DNA of 64,000 nt from Nonomuraea soli. GTDB lineage: Bacteria > Actinomycetota > Actinomycetes > Streptosporangiales > Streptosporangiaceae. Positions within the stretch are counted from its first letter, which is position 1. The number at the start of each line of letters is the position of its first letter. The stretch spans positions 592,970 to 656,969 of the forward strand of contig NZ_JACDUR010000005.1 of assembly GCF_013761175.1 (NCBI RefSeq). The letters run 5' to 3'. The position numbers were made by a program, and so were the translations under genes. This document shows positions 7,826 through 19,203 of this stretch, in pieces. Below the pieces are notes generated by a model. The model was not told where the DNA came from. It worked only from the letters and a program-made list of their open reading frames with translations, and did no database searches.

Positions 7826-8697
7826 GGCGGCTCGTGAGGCCCTGGCTGTATCTGCTGCCCGCCGCGGCGGTGCTGCTGCCGCTGTTCGGCTATCCGATGT
7901 ACATGCTGGGCCTGCTGTCGGTCTTCGACTACCGGCAGGCCCAGGTCAGCGGCGGGCAGCCGACGACCTTCGTGGGCCTGGGCAACTACGCCAGGCTCCT
8001 GTCCGACGAGCGGTTCTGGCAGGTGCTCGCCCAGACCGTGGGCTTCGCGGCGGCGCTGGTCGTCGCGACGCTCGCGGTGGGCGCCTTCCTCGCCGTGGTG
8101 ATGTCCAGGGCGGGCCGGCTGCCGCGCCTGCTGCTGGGCCTGGCCGCGACGGCGGCGTGGGCGGCCCCGGCGATGACCGGCTCGACGGTGTGGATGTTCC
8201 TGTTCGACACCGACCTTGGCCTGGTCAACCAGGTGCTCGGCGTCGAGGGCTACAACTGGTTCTACGACCGGTGGGTGACCTTCGGCGTGGTCGGGGCGAC
8301 GGTGGTGTGGCACTCCTTCCCGTTCGTCATGGTGACCCTCTACGCGGGCATGCAGGCGATCCCCCGCGAGATCTTCGAGGCGGCGGCGCTCGACGGCGCC
8401 GGGCAGTGGAACACCTTCCGCCGCGTCGTGCTGCCGATGTTGCGGCCGCTGGTCACCATCGTCGTGATCCAGTCGATCATCTGGGACTTCAAGATCTTCA
8501 CCCAGATCTACGTGATGACGAACGGCGGCGGCATCGCCGGGCAGAACACCGTGCTCAACGTCTACGCCTACCAGAGCGCCTTCGGCTCCTCCGAATACGG
8601 CCTGGGCTCGGCGATCGGCGTGGTGATGACGCTGATCCTGCTTGTCGTCACCCTCTTCTACATCAGGGCGCTGTACCGATCGGGGGAACGACTGTGA
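7822..8697 (+). CDS. Sugar ABC transporter permease (MalF type)
   Basis: 291 residues with six hydrophobic helices starting PWLYLLPAAAVLLPLFGYPM. The EAA loop that contacts the ATPase is EIFEAAALDGAGQWNTFRRV (EAA---G---------I-LP pattern continuing to VLPMLRP). The start ATG at 7822 overlaps the binding-protein stop (ATGA) and the end overlaps the next permease (GTGA), showing a tightly coupled operon. No ATP-binding gene is nearby, so it probably uses a shared MsiK-like ATPase encoded elsewhere. Confidence 0.92.
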   Translation: MRRLVRPWLYLLPAAAVLLPLFGYPMYMLGLLSVFDYRQAQVSGGQPTTFVGLGNYARLLSDERFWQVLAQTVGFAAALVVATLAVGAFLAVVMSRAGRLPRLLLGLAATAAWAAPAMTGSTVWMFLFDTDLGLVNQVLGVEGYNWFYDRWVTFGVVGATVVWHSFPFVMVTLYAGMQAIPREIFEAAALDGAGQWNTFRRVVLPMLRPLVTIVVIQSIIWDFKIFTQIYVMTNGGGIAGQNTVLNVYAYQSAFGSSEYGLGSAIGVVMTLILLVVTLFYIRALYRSGERL

Positions 8698-9512
8698 GGC
8701 CCTCCCGCGCGGCGAGCACCATCGCGGTGGTCGTGGCCGTGCTCACCGCCTTCCCCATCTACTGGATGGTCCTGTCGGCGCTCAAGCCCGACGGCGAGAT
8801 CCAGTCGCTGGAGGTGCGCCCGTGGACACTCCACCCCACGCTCGAGAACTTCACCAGGGTGCTGACCGGCGAGAACTTCGGCCGCTACTTCCTCAACAGC
8901 GTGCTCGTGGCGGGCTCGGTGGTGATCCTCTCCGGGCTCGTGGCGTTCCTGGCCGCCGTCGCCGTCACCCGCTTCACCTTCCGGCTGCGCACCACGATCC
9001 TGATCATGTTCCTGGTCGCCCAGATGGTGCCCATCGAGGCGCTGACCATCCCGATGTTCTTCGTCGTGCGCGACCTGGGCCTGCTCAACACGCTGGCCTC
9101 GCTGGTGCTGGTGCACCTCGCCTTCACGCTGCCGTTCGCGATCTGGATGATGCGCGGCTTCGTCGCCGCGGTGCCGGAGTCGCTGGAGGAGGCCGCGATG
9201 ATCGACGGCGCGAGCCGGGCGACGGTGTTGTGGCGCATCCTGTTCCCGCTGGTGGCGCCGGGCCTGGTGGCCACCAGCGTGTTCTCCTTCATCACCGCCT
9301 GGAACGACTTCGTCTTCGCCCGCACCTTCATCATCTCGGCCAAGGACAGCCAGACCCTGCCCGCGGCCCTGCTGGTCTTCTTCAAGCCCGACGAGAACGA
9401 CTGGGGCGGCATCATGGCCGCCTCCACCCTGATGACGCTGCCGGTGCTCGTCTTCTTCGTGGCCGTGCAGCGCAGGCTGGTGTCGGGGCTGGGCGGAGCG
9501 GTTAAGGGCTGA
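8694..9512 (+). CDS. Sugar ABC transporter permease (MalG type)
   Basis: 272-residue partner permease. Six helices begin with STIAVVVAVLTAFPIYWMVL, and the EAA loop is SLEEAAMIDGASRATVLWRI-LFPLVAPG. The GTG at 8694 overlaps the previous stop by 4 bp, with GGGGGAA upstream. It ends 38 bp before the transketolase gene, whose own AGGAGG site lies in the gap, so the whole set is one operon. Confidence 0.92.
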   Translation: MRPSRAASTIAVVVAVLTAFPIYWMVLSALKPDGEIQSLEVRPWTLHPTLENFTRVLTGENFGRYFLNSVLVAGSVVILSGLVAFLAAVAVTRFTFRLRTTILIMFLVAQMVPIEALTIPMFFVVRDLGLLNTLASLVLVHLAFTLPFAIWMMRGFVAAVPESLEEAAMIDGASRATVLWRILFPLVAPGLVATSVFSFITAWNDFVFARTFIISAKDSQTLPAALLVFFKPDENDWGGIMAASTLMTLPVLVFFVAVQRRLVSGLGGAVKG

Positions 9513-9550
9513 GCTGGGGGTAGGCCTCCGATGAGGCGTTAGGAGGCCCC

Positions 9551-11374
9551 ATGCCAGAACGAGACATCCAGTTCCTCTGCGACCTGGCCGCCCAGTTGCG
9601 GGTGGACTCGATCCGCTGCTCGACGGCGGCCGGTTCTGGCCACCCGACGTCGTCGATGTCGGCCGCCGACCTGATGACCGTGCTGTTCGCGCGCCACCTG
9701 AAATACGACTTCGACCAGCCGGACGCGCCGCTCAACGACCATCTGATCTTCTCCAAGGGGCACGCGTCGCCGCTGCTGTACTCCCTCTACAAGGCCGCCG
9801 GCGCGATCTCGGACGACGAACTGCTCACCTTCCGCAAACGCGGCAGCAGGATGGAAGGGCATCCGACACCCAGGCTGCCGTGGGTGGACGTGGCGACAGG
9901 CTCGCTCGGGCAGGGGCTGCCGGTGGGCGTCGGGGTGGCGCTGGCCGGGCGGCTGGAACGCCTGCCGTACAGGGTGTGGGTCCTGTGCGGCGACAGCGAG
10001 CTCGCGGAGGGCTCGATCTGGGAGGCGGTCGAGCACGCGGGCCAGGAGGGGCTGGCGAACGTGACGCTGATCGTCGACGTCAACCGCCTCGGGCAGCGTG
10101 GCCCGACCAGGCACGGCTGGGACACCGGCGCCTACGCCCGCAGGTTCGGGGCCTTCGGCTGGCACACCATCGAGATCGACGGTCACGACCCCGGCGAGAT
10201 CGACTTCGCCTACTCGGACGCCGGCAACACCCGGCGCAGGCCCACGGTCATCCTGGCCAGGACCCGCAAGGGCGAGGGCGTCAACGAGGTGGAGAACCGC
10301 GAGGGCAAGCACGGCAAGCCGGTCAAGGACGCCGAACGGGCCATCTCCGAGCTCGGCGGCCCCAGGGACGTCACCGTGACGGTGGCCAGGCCTGGCGACG
10401 GGCGCGGCCCGCGCAGCTTCGAGGGCGGTTCGCTGAAGCTGCCCGAGTTCGAGCTGGGCGGCCAGGCGGCGACCAGGAGCGCGTACGGCGAGGCGCTCAC
10501 GGCCGTCGGCGCGGCCATGGGCCAGGTCGTCGCCCTCGACGGCGAGGTGGCCGACTCGACCAAGGCCGAGGAGTTCGCCAAGGCCTTCCCCGAGCGTTTC
10601 TTCGAGTGCTACATCGCCGAGCAGCAGATGGTGGCCGCGGCGATGGGGTTGCAGACCCGCGGCTGGGCGCCGTTCGCCGCGACCTTCGCCGCCTTCCTGA
10701 CCAGGGCGCACGACTTCATCCGCATGGCCGGGGTGAGCGGCAGCGACATCCGGCTGGTGGGCTCGCACGCGGGCGTGGCGATCGGCGAGGACGGACCTTC
10801 CCAGATGGGACTGGAGGATCTGGCCATGATGCGCGCCGTGTACGGCAGCACGGTGCTCTACCCCTGCGACGCCAACCAGACGGCGGCGCTGGTCGCGGAG
10901 CTGGCCTCCGCCAAGGGCGTGTGCTACCTGCGCACCACGCGCGGCGACACCCCGGTGATCTACCCGCCGGGTGAGAACTTCGCCATCGGCGGTTCGCGGG
11001 TGCTGCGGCGCTCGCCCGAGGACCGAGCCACGATCGTCGCCGCCGGGGTGACCGTCCACGAGGCGCTGGCGGCGGCCGACCGGCTCGCCGACGAGGGCGT
11101 CGCGGTCGGCGTCATCGACCTGTACTCCGTCAAGCCCGTGGACGAGGCGGCCCTGCGCGAGGCGGCGGCCACCACCGGCACGCTCGTCACCGTCGAGGAC
11201 CACCGTCCGGAGGGCGGGCTGGGCGACGCCGTCCAGGAGGCCGTCAGCGACCTGGGTCCCAGGGTGGTCAGGCTGGCCGTACGGAACCTGCCGGGCTCGG
11301 CCGAGCCCGCCGAACAGCTCGCCGACGCGGGCATCGACCGCGACGCCATCGTCGCGGTCGTCAAGGAGCTGTAG
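9551..11374 (+). CDS. Transketolase (full-length, single chain)
   Basis: 607 residues. The N-terminal thiamine-diphosphate domain has AGSGHPTSSMSAADLMTVLF, FSKGHASPLLYSLY, GSLGQGLPVGVGVAL and the TPP motif GDSELAEGSIWEA-(x)-DVNRLGQ. The pyrimidine domain follows (VVALDGEVADST, FFECYIAEQQMVAAAMGLQT), then the C-terminal transketolase domain. It transfers C2 units between sugar phosphates. Many actinobacterial accessory transketolases are split into two genes; this one is fused and complete. AGGAGG precedes the ATG. Its place at the end of an IclR-controlled ABC operon suggests the imported compound feeds the pentose phosphate pathway, for example a pentose or sugar acid; that is inference. Confidence 0.93.
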   Translation: MPERDIQFLCDLAAQLRVDSIRCSTAAGSGHPTSSMSAADLMTVLFARHLKYDFDQPDAPLNDHLIFSKGHASPLLYSLYKAAGAISDDELLTFRKRGSRMEGHPTPRLPWVDVATGSLGQGLPVGVGVALAGRLERLPYRVWVLCGDSELAEGSIWEAVEHAGQEGLANVTLIVDVNRLGQRGPTRHGWDTGAYARRFGAFGWHTIEIDGHDPGEIDFAYSDAGNTRRRPTVILARTRKGEGVNEVENREGKHGKPVKDAERAISELGGPRDVTVTVARPGDGRGPRSFEGGSLKLPEFELGGQAATRSAYGEALTAVGAAMGQVVALDGEVADSTKAEEFAKAFPERFFECYIAEQQMVAAAMGLQTRGWAPFAATFAAFLTRAHDFIRMAGVSGSDIRLVGSHAGVAIGEDGPSQMGLEDLAMMRAVYGSTVLYPCDANQTAALVAELASAKGVCYLRTTRGDTPVIYPPGENFAIGGSRVLRRSPEDRATIVAAGVTVHEALAAADRLADEGVAVGVIDLYSVKPVDEAALREAAATTGTLVTVEDHRPEGGLGDAVQEAVSDLGPRVVRLAVRNLPGSAEPAEQLADAGIDRDAIVAVVKEL

Positions 11375-11382
11375 CCATAGGG

Positions 11383-11408
11383 AAAGGCCCCCGGGGGAGG
11401 GGGCCTTT
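11383..11408 (+). terminator. Rho-independent-type hairpin after transketolase
   Basis: AAAGGCCCCC and GGGGGCCTTT form a perfect 10-bp stem around a 6-nt loop, 8 bp past the transketolase stop, followed by a short C/T run. It separates the operon from the convergent small membrane protein and may work in both directions. Confidence 0.8.
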
Positions 11409-11416
11409 CGTTCCTG

Positions 11417-11662
11417 TCACACCTCGGGGTCGACGTAACGGCGTTCCTCGTAGACCGTCTCGCGAGCGCGCTCAGGGCTGGCCGGGTGCACGATCTCCCG
11501 GGTCACCCGTACTCGGTACAGCCCGAAGAGCAACATCGCGATTCCGCCGATCATGAGAATGACGCCGACGATGTTGATGTCAAGACCGGCCAGATCGAAC
11601 TCGACGGCCCAAGTGAGGATCGCGCCGAGCATGATGAGGACGATACTTCCGGCGATCGTCAT
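11417..11662 (-). CDS. DUF6458-family small membrane protein
   Basis: 81 residues: two hydrophobic helices (MTIAGSIVLIMLGAILTWAV and VGVILMIGGIAMLLFGLYRV), joined by a short FDLAGLDIN link, then a charged tail rich in Arg and Glu. This matches the actinobacterial DUF6458 pattern (helix, VDL-D--VG link, helix). AGGAGG lies 6 nt before the ATG. Function unknown. It is divergent from the P-loop kinase gene 37 bp away. Confidence 0.75.
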   Translation of the reverse strand: MTIAGSIVLIMLGAILTWAVEFDLAGLDINIVGVILMIGGIAMLLFGLYRVRVTREIVHPASPERARETVYEERRYVDPEV

Positions 11663-11699
11663 CGGATTACCTCCTTAGCACCGAGGAACTTCTATCCCC

Positions 11700-12176
11700 A
11701 TGTCGAAAAACAAACCCGTCGTTGTGATCGGCCTGATGGGCTCGGGCAAGACCACCGTCGCCCTCCTCCTGGCCCAGGCCCTTGACCTGCCCATGAGCGA
11801 CAGTGATCCGTGGCTGCGCGAGCACTGCGGCGCCAGCGCGGCCGAGCTCGCCGCGCAGGACGTCGGGAACCTGCACGCCCTGGAGTCCCGGCACGTGCTC
11901 GAGGCGCTGCGCACCCCCCAGGTGATCGCCGCCGCCGCCAGCGTGGTGGAGAACCCCGAGGTACGGCAGGCGCTGAAGGGCGCCCTGGTCGTCTGGCTCG
12001 ACGCCCCCGACGAGGTGCTCAAGGCCAGGATGAAGAGCGGCACCCACCGTCCGCTCTTCGACCCCGCGGCGATGCGGGCCAGGCGGGAGCCGTACTTCCG
12101 CGAGATCGCCGACGTGCGGGTGGACGTGGCGGAGAACAAACCGGAAGAGGTGGTGGCACGGATCCTGGCACTCTAG
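11700..12176 (+). CDS. Shikimate/gluconate-kinase-like P-loop protein
   Basis: 158 residues. The Walker A motif is VIGLMGSGKTTVALLLAQAL, with SDSDPWLREHCG where shikimate kinases have the DxD substrate loop, an LESRHVLEAL helix, and a lid-like RMKSGTHRPLF segment. The GGG segment that binds the sugar or shikimate ring in true shikimate kinases is replaced by VIAAAASVV, so the substrate is likely different. It is close to kinases annotated as generic AAA or shikimate-like proteins in actinomycetes. The GNAT gene starts 5 bp after its stop, so they are probably cotranscribed. Confidence 0.65.
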   Translation: MSKNKPVVVIGLMGSGKTTVALLLAQALDLPMSDSDPWLREHCGASAAELAAQDVGNLHALESRHVLEALRTPQVIAAAASVVENPEVRQALKGALVVWLDAPDEVLKARMKSGTHRPLFDPAAMRARREPYFREIADVRVDVAENKPEEVVARILAL

Positions 12177-12181
12177 ACGGC

Positions 12182-12712
12182 ATGTTCGCGAAGAAACCCA
12201 CCCTGATCGGCGAGCTCGTGACGCTCGTCCCCGTCGGTCCCGAGCACGCCGACGGCCTGGCGGAGCTGGTCCACGATCCCGAGGTCAAGCGGCTGACCGG
12301 CTCGCACGGCCAGGTCCCCGACGCCGAGGCGGGGCTGCGGTGGTATTCGACGCGCAAGGACCACGCCGACCGGCTGGACCTGGCGATCATGGCCGGTGGG
12401 AGGTACGTGGGCGAGATCGTCCTCAACGAGCTCGACGACGACAACCTGTCGTGCAACCTGCGCATCGCGCTCGTCAGGCCGGGCCGAGGCTACGGCAGCG
12501 AGGCGATCCGCCTGGTCCTCGACCACGCTTTCGCCACCACCCCGCTGCACCGGATCAGCCTGGGCGTGTATGCCTTCAACGAGCGCGCGGTGCACGTCTA
12601 CGAGAAGTGCGGCTTCCGGCGCGAGGGCGTCTCGCGCGACGCCCTGCTGTGGGAGGGAAGCTTCCATGACGAGATCAGGATGGCCGTCCTGCGCCCGGAT
12701 CACGGGGCCTGA
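12182..12712 (+). CDS. GNAT N-acetyltransferase (RimJ/RimL type)
   Basis: 176 residues. TLIGELVTLVPVGPEHADGL opens the fold; the acetyl-CoA loop is VRPGRGYGSEAIRLVLDHAF; LHRISLGVYAFNERAVHVYEKCGFRREG is the conserved C-terminal block of RimJ/RimL-like enzymes that acetylate protein N-termini or small amines. The ATG at 12182 follows the kinase stop by 5 bp with no clear ribosome-binding site of its own, suggesting coupling. A strong terminator begins directly after the stop codon. Confidence 0.88.
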   Translation: MFAKKPTLIGELVTLVPVGPEHADGLAELVHDPEVKRLTGSHGQVPDAEAGLRWYSTRKDHADRLDLAIMAGGRYVGEIVLNELDDDNLSCNLRIALVRPGRGYGSEAIRLVLDHAFATTPLHRISLGVYAFNERAVHVYEKCGFRREGVSRDALLWEGSFHDEIRMAVLRPDHGA

Positions 12713-12747
12713 CCGGCGAACCGGACAGAACCAATCCGGTTCGCCGG
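12713..12747 (+). terminator. Strong hairpin terminator after the GNAT gene
   Basis: A 13-bp perfect inverted repeat (CCGGCGAACCGGA / TCCGGTTCGCCGG) with a 9-nt loop starts at the base after the GNAT stop. There is no T-run, as is common in high-GC actinomycetes. It sits just before a TAAGCT element (12753) that may be the -10 of the kinase gene. Confidence 0.8.
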
Positions 12748-12767
12748 GCATCTAAGCTGCAGTGACG

Positions 12768-16145
<3,378 letters not shown>

Positions 16146-16155
16146 GGTGCTCGCC

Positions 16156-17235
16156 ATGGACATCCGCGCCCTCAACCGCGCCACCCTCGAGCGACAGCAC
16201 CTCGTCCGCCGCTCCGCCCTCTCGCCGCTCGAGATGGTCGAGCACCTGGCCGGGCTGCAGGCGCAGACCCCGCACACCTGGTACACGGGCCTGTGGAACC
16301 GCATCGAGGGATTCCGCGCCGAGGAGGCCGCGCGGCTGCTGGAGCAGCGGCAGGTCGTCCGCATCGCGTTGCAGCGCAGCACCATCCACCTGGTCACCGC
16401 CGACGACTGCCTGGCGATGAGGCCGCTGCTCGAGCCGCCGACCGGGCGCATGACGCGCACCACGTTCGGCAAGAAGGTCGCCGGCGTCGACCTGGCCGAG
16501 CTGGAGGCGGTGGGCAGGGCGCTGGTGGAGGAACGCCCGATGACCTTCGCCGAGCTCGGCAGGGCGCTGGCCGGACACTGGCCGTCCGCCGACCCGCACG
16601 CCCTGAGCCAGCACGTGCGCTGGCTGGTGCCGCTGGTCCAGGTGCCGCCGCGCGGCGTGTGGGGCAGGAGCGGCCCGATCGCGCACACCAGCGCCGAGTC
16701 GTGGATCGGGCGCGAGGTGGAGCCCATGACCCCCGCCGAGCTGATCCGCCGCTACCTGGCCGCCTTCGGCCCCGCGACTGTCAAGGACGTGCAGACGTGG
16801 TCGGGGCTGACCCGGCTGCGCGAGGTCGTCGCCACGATGGACCTCAAGCGTCACGGCGACCTCTACGACCTGCCCGACGCTTCCCTGCCCGACCCCGAGA
16901 CGCCGGTGCCGGTCCGGCTCATGTACGACTTCGACAACCTGTTCCTCTCCCACGCCGACCGCACCCGCTTCATCACGCCCAAGGCCCTGGAGGTCTCGGC
17001 CGCGTTCGTGAAGGCGAACGTGATGTGGCGGCTGATCCTGGTCGACGGGTTCACCGCGGGCGACTGGACCCTCGACCAGGCCAAGGGGAAGGCGACGCTC
17101 ACCATCCATCAGTGGGAGCCGTTCGCCGACGACGATCTCCAGGCCGCTATGGTCGAGGCGGCAGAGCTCCTGGCGTTCCTCGCGCCGGGCGACGAGCACG
17201 AGATCATCACCACCCTCGGACCCTCAAAGGCCTGA
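16156..17235 (+). CDS. Winged-helix HTH_42 protein, AlkZ-like DNA glycosylase candidate
   Basis: 359 residues. It opens MDIRALNRATLERQHLVRRS and continues HLAGLQAQTPHTWYTGLWNR, then LEQRQVVRIALQRSTIHLVT and VPPRGVWGRSG. This is the HTH_42 family, which includes AlkZ, the azinomycin-resistance glycosylase that unhooks interstrand crosslinks. The catalytic QxQ motif of AlkZ is present as Q35-A-Q37. It may excise bulky or crosslinked N7-alkyl purines, though many relatives are untested. The ATG at 16156 has AAGG 8 nt upstream and gives the family's usual N-terminus. A paralogue lies at 53034-54128. The sugar kinase gene begins 2 bp after the stop. Confidence 0.75.
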   Translation: MDIRALNRATLERQHLVRRSALSPLEMVEHLAGLQAQTPHTWYTGLWNRIEGFRAEEAARLLEQRQVVRIALQRSTIHLVTADDCLAMRPLLEPPTGRMTRTTFGKKVAGVDLAELEAVGRALVEERPMTFAELGRALAGHWPSADPHALSQHVRWLVPLVQVPPRGVWGRSGPIAHTSAESWIGREVEPMTPAELIRRYLAAFGPATVKDVQTWSGLTRLREVVATMDLKRHGDLYDLPDASLPDPETPVPVRLMYDFDNLFLSHADRTRFITPKALEVSAAFVKANVMWRLILVDGFTAGDWTLDQAKGKATLTIHQWEPFADDDLQAAMVEAAELLAFLAPGDEHEIITTLGPSKA

Positions 17236-17237
17236 TC

Positions 17238-18149
17238 ATGCTCCTTACCTTCGGCGAGACCATGGCGTTGTTCGTCGCCCGCCGCACCGGCCCGCTGCGC
17301 TTCGCCCGCGATTTCGATCTGGGCGTGGGCGGCGCGGAGTCGAACGTGGCCATCGGCGTGACCCGGCTGGGCGGCCGGGCGACCTGGATCGGGCGCGTCG
17401 GCGCCGACGAGTTCGGCGACCTGGTCAGGACGACCCTGCTCGGCGAGGGTGTCGAGACGGTCGCCATCCCCGACGAGGAAGCGCCGACCGGGCTGATGAT
17501 CAAGGGGCGCCGCACCGCCGACCTCATCGACGTGCGCTACTACCGCTCCGGCAGCGCGGGCTCGCGGATCGGGCCCGGCGACCTCGACGCCGAGCTCATC
17601 CGCTCCGCGAAGGTGCTGCACGTCTCGGCGATCACCCCGGCGCTGTCGCCGAGCGCGCGCGAAGCCGTACGGCACGCCGTCGCGCTCGCCCGGTCGGCGG
17701 GCGTGATGGTCTCGCTCGACGTGAACTACCGGCGCAAGCTGTGGTCGCCTTCGCAGGCCGGTGAGTGGCTGCGCGGGATCGTCGACCAGGTCGACGTGAT
17801 CTTCGCCACCGAGGAGGAGGCCGCGCTGATCACCGACGAGCCGGAGAAGCTGCCGGTGCCGCACGTGGTGCTGAAGTTCGGCGCCAAGGGCGCGCTGGAG
17901 CGCTCGGGAGGCGTCACCCGCTTCGCCGAGCCGTACAGGGTGACCGAGGTCGACCCGGTCGGCGCGGGCGACGCCTTCGCGGCGGGCTGGCTGGCCGAGT
18001 GGATGGCCGGCGGCGACGCCGACCGGCGGCTGCGTACGGCATGCGCCGCCGGGGCGTTCGCGGTCACCTCGCAGGGAGACTGGGAGAGCCTGCCGCGCCG
18101 GGCCGACCTGGCCCTGCTGGAGCCCGGCGCGGGCGACGTCAGCCGATGA
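17238..18149 (+). CDS. PfkB-family sugar kinase (2-keto-3-deoxygluconate kinase-like)
   Basis: 303 residues of ribokinase fold: ETMALFVARRTGPLRF, the substrate-binding GGAESNVAIGVTRLGG, VDLDVNYRRKLWS-like VSLDVNYRRKLW, and the catalytic VDPVGAGDAFAAGW anion-hole motif with Asp as base. The N-terminal block and DVNYR spacing favour KDG kinases, but fructokinase-type activity cannot be excluded. ATG 17238 lies 2 bp after the glycosylase stop. The 3' end overlaps the convergent glycosyltransferase by 11 bp. Confidence 0.88.
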   Translation: MLLTFGETMALFVARRTGPLRFARDFDLGVGGAESNVAIGVTRLGGRATWIGRVGADEFGDLVRTTLLGEGVETVAIPDEEAPTGLMIKGRRTADLIDVRYYRSGSAGSRIGPGDLDAELIRSAKVLHVSAITPALSPSAREAVRHAVALARSAGVMVSLDVNYRRKLWSPSQAGEWLRGIVDQVDVIFATEEEAALITDEPEKLPVPHVVLKFGAKGALERSGGVTRFAEPYRVTEVDPVGAGDAFAAGWLAEWMAGGDADRRLRTACAAGAFAVTSQGDWESLPRRADLALLEPGAGDVSR

Positions 18150-19173
18150 CCTCGCGGTAGAGCTGCTCGTAGCCGCGGGCCATCGCCGGAACGCTGAACA
18201 GGCTCTCCACCCGTTCCCGGCACGCCCGCGGATCGAGCCCGCCCGCCGCCTCCACGGCCTCGGCCAGCCCGTCCTCCGACTCCAGCACGAACCCCGTCAC
18301 CCCGTCCTCCACGACCTCGGGCGCCGCGCCCCTGCGCAGCGTCACCACGGGCGTGCCGCAGGCCATCGCCTCCACCATGACCAGGCCGAACGGCTCCTCC
18401 CACTGGATCGGGAAGAGCAGGCAGCGGGCGCGGGCGAGCAGGTCGCGCTTACGTTCCGCGTCGGCCTCACCGATGTACTCGGCGCCATCACCCAGCAGCG
18501 GCTCGACCTCCTGCTCGAAGTAGTCGCGCTCGAACTGCTCGGTCAGCTTCCCGGCCAGCACGATCTTCCTGCCGGCCCGCCTGGCCGCCTCGACCGCCTG
18601 GTGGGCGCCCTTCTCCGGGCTGAAGCGGCCCAGCCAGAGCACCCAGTCCTCCTTCTTGTCCGCCAGCGGGAAGGTGTCGACGTGGATGCCGTTGTGGACG
18701 ACTCCCGCCCAGTTCAGCTCCGGCATGCGGGCACGCTGGGCGTGGGAGATGGCCGCCAGGCTGACGCTCTCGCCCAGGCCCCGGTAGTACTCACCCAGCT
18801 CGCCCTCGGTCGGCCCGTGCACGGTCAGGAGCGTCGGCGCCTCGCGGCCCTCCGCGGTGAGCGGCCCCGCGAGGGTGTTGTCGTGGACGATGTCGGGGCG
18901 GAGGTCGGCGATCAGTTGTGCGGCGGTGGCGGCGTGCAGCACCTCGGGCATCGGCTCGCCGATCCGTTCGGAGGGCGCCCGCGGATAGGTCGCCTCGAAG
19001 CGGGCGGGCGTGTCCGCCTCTCCGGCGCCGATCAGAGTGACGTGGTGGCCGAGCCGTACCAGCTCACCCGCCAGGTCGGTGACCATGGCCTCGATGCCGC
19101 CGTAGCCGTCGGGGGGCAGTTCGTACCAGGGCGGTGCGAGTATCGCCACACGGAGCGGGGGTAGTGATTGCAT
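18139..19173 (-). CDS. Family 4 glycosyltransferase (GT-B)
   Basis: 344 residues. The acceptor half carries PPDGYGGIEAMVTDLAGELV and HDNTLAGPLT; the donor half carries VVHNGIHVDTF, WLGRFSPEKG, FPIQWEEPFGLVMVEAMACG and the nucleotide-sugar motif ending TPVVTLRRGAAPEVV (the E-x7-E pattern of GT4). It is cytoplasmic and uses a nucleotide-sugar donor to build a glycoconjugate or polysaccharide. It diverges from the debranching-enzyme-like gene with only 30 bp between the starts, an arrangement that suggests joint control and a shared glycan. Confidence 0.9.
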   Translation of the reverse strand: MQSLPPLRVAILAPPWYELPPDGYGGIEAMVTDLAGELVRLGHHVTLIGAGEADTPARFEATYPRAPSERIGEPMPEVLHAATAAQLIADLRPDIVHDNTLAGPLTAEGREAPTLLTVHGPTEGELGEYYRGLGESVSLAAISHAQRARMPELNWAGVVHNGIHVDTFPLADKKEDWVLWLGRFSPEKGAHQAVEAARRAGRKIVLAGKLTEQFERDYFEQEVEPLLGDGAEYIGEADAERKRDLLARARCLLFPIQWEEPFGLVMVEAMACGTPVVTLRRGAAPEVVEDGVTGFVLESEDGLAEAVEAAGGLDPRACRERVESLFSVPAMARGYEQLYREVIG

Positions 19174-19203
19174 TTCCGCCCACTACCCGAGGGAGCTCGA
19201 AAA

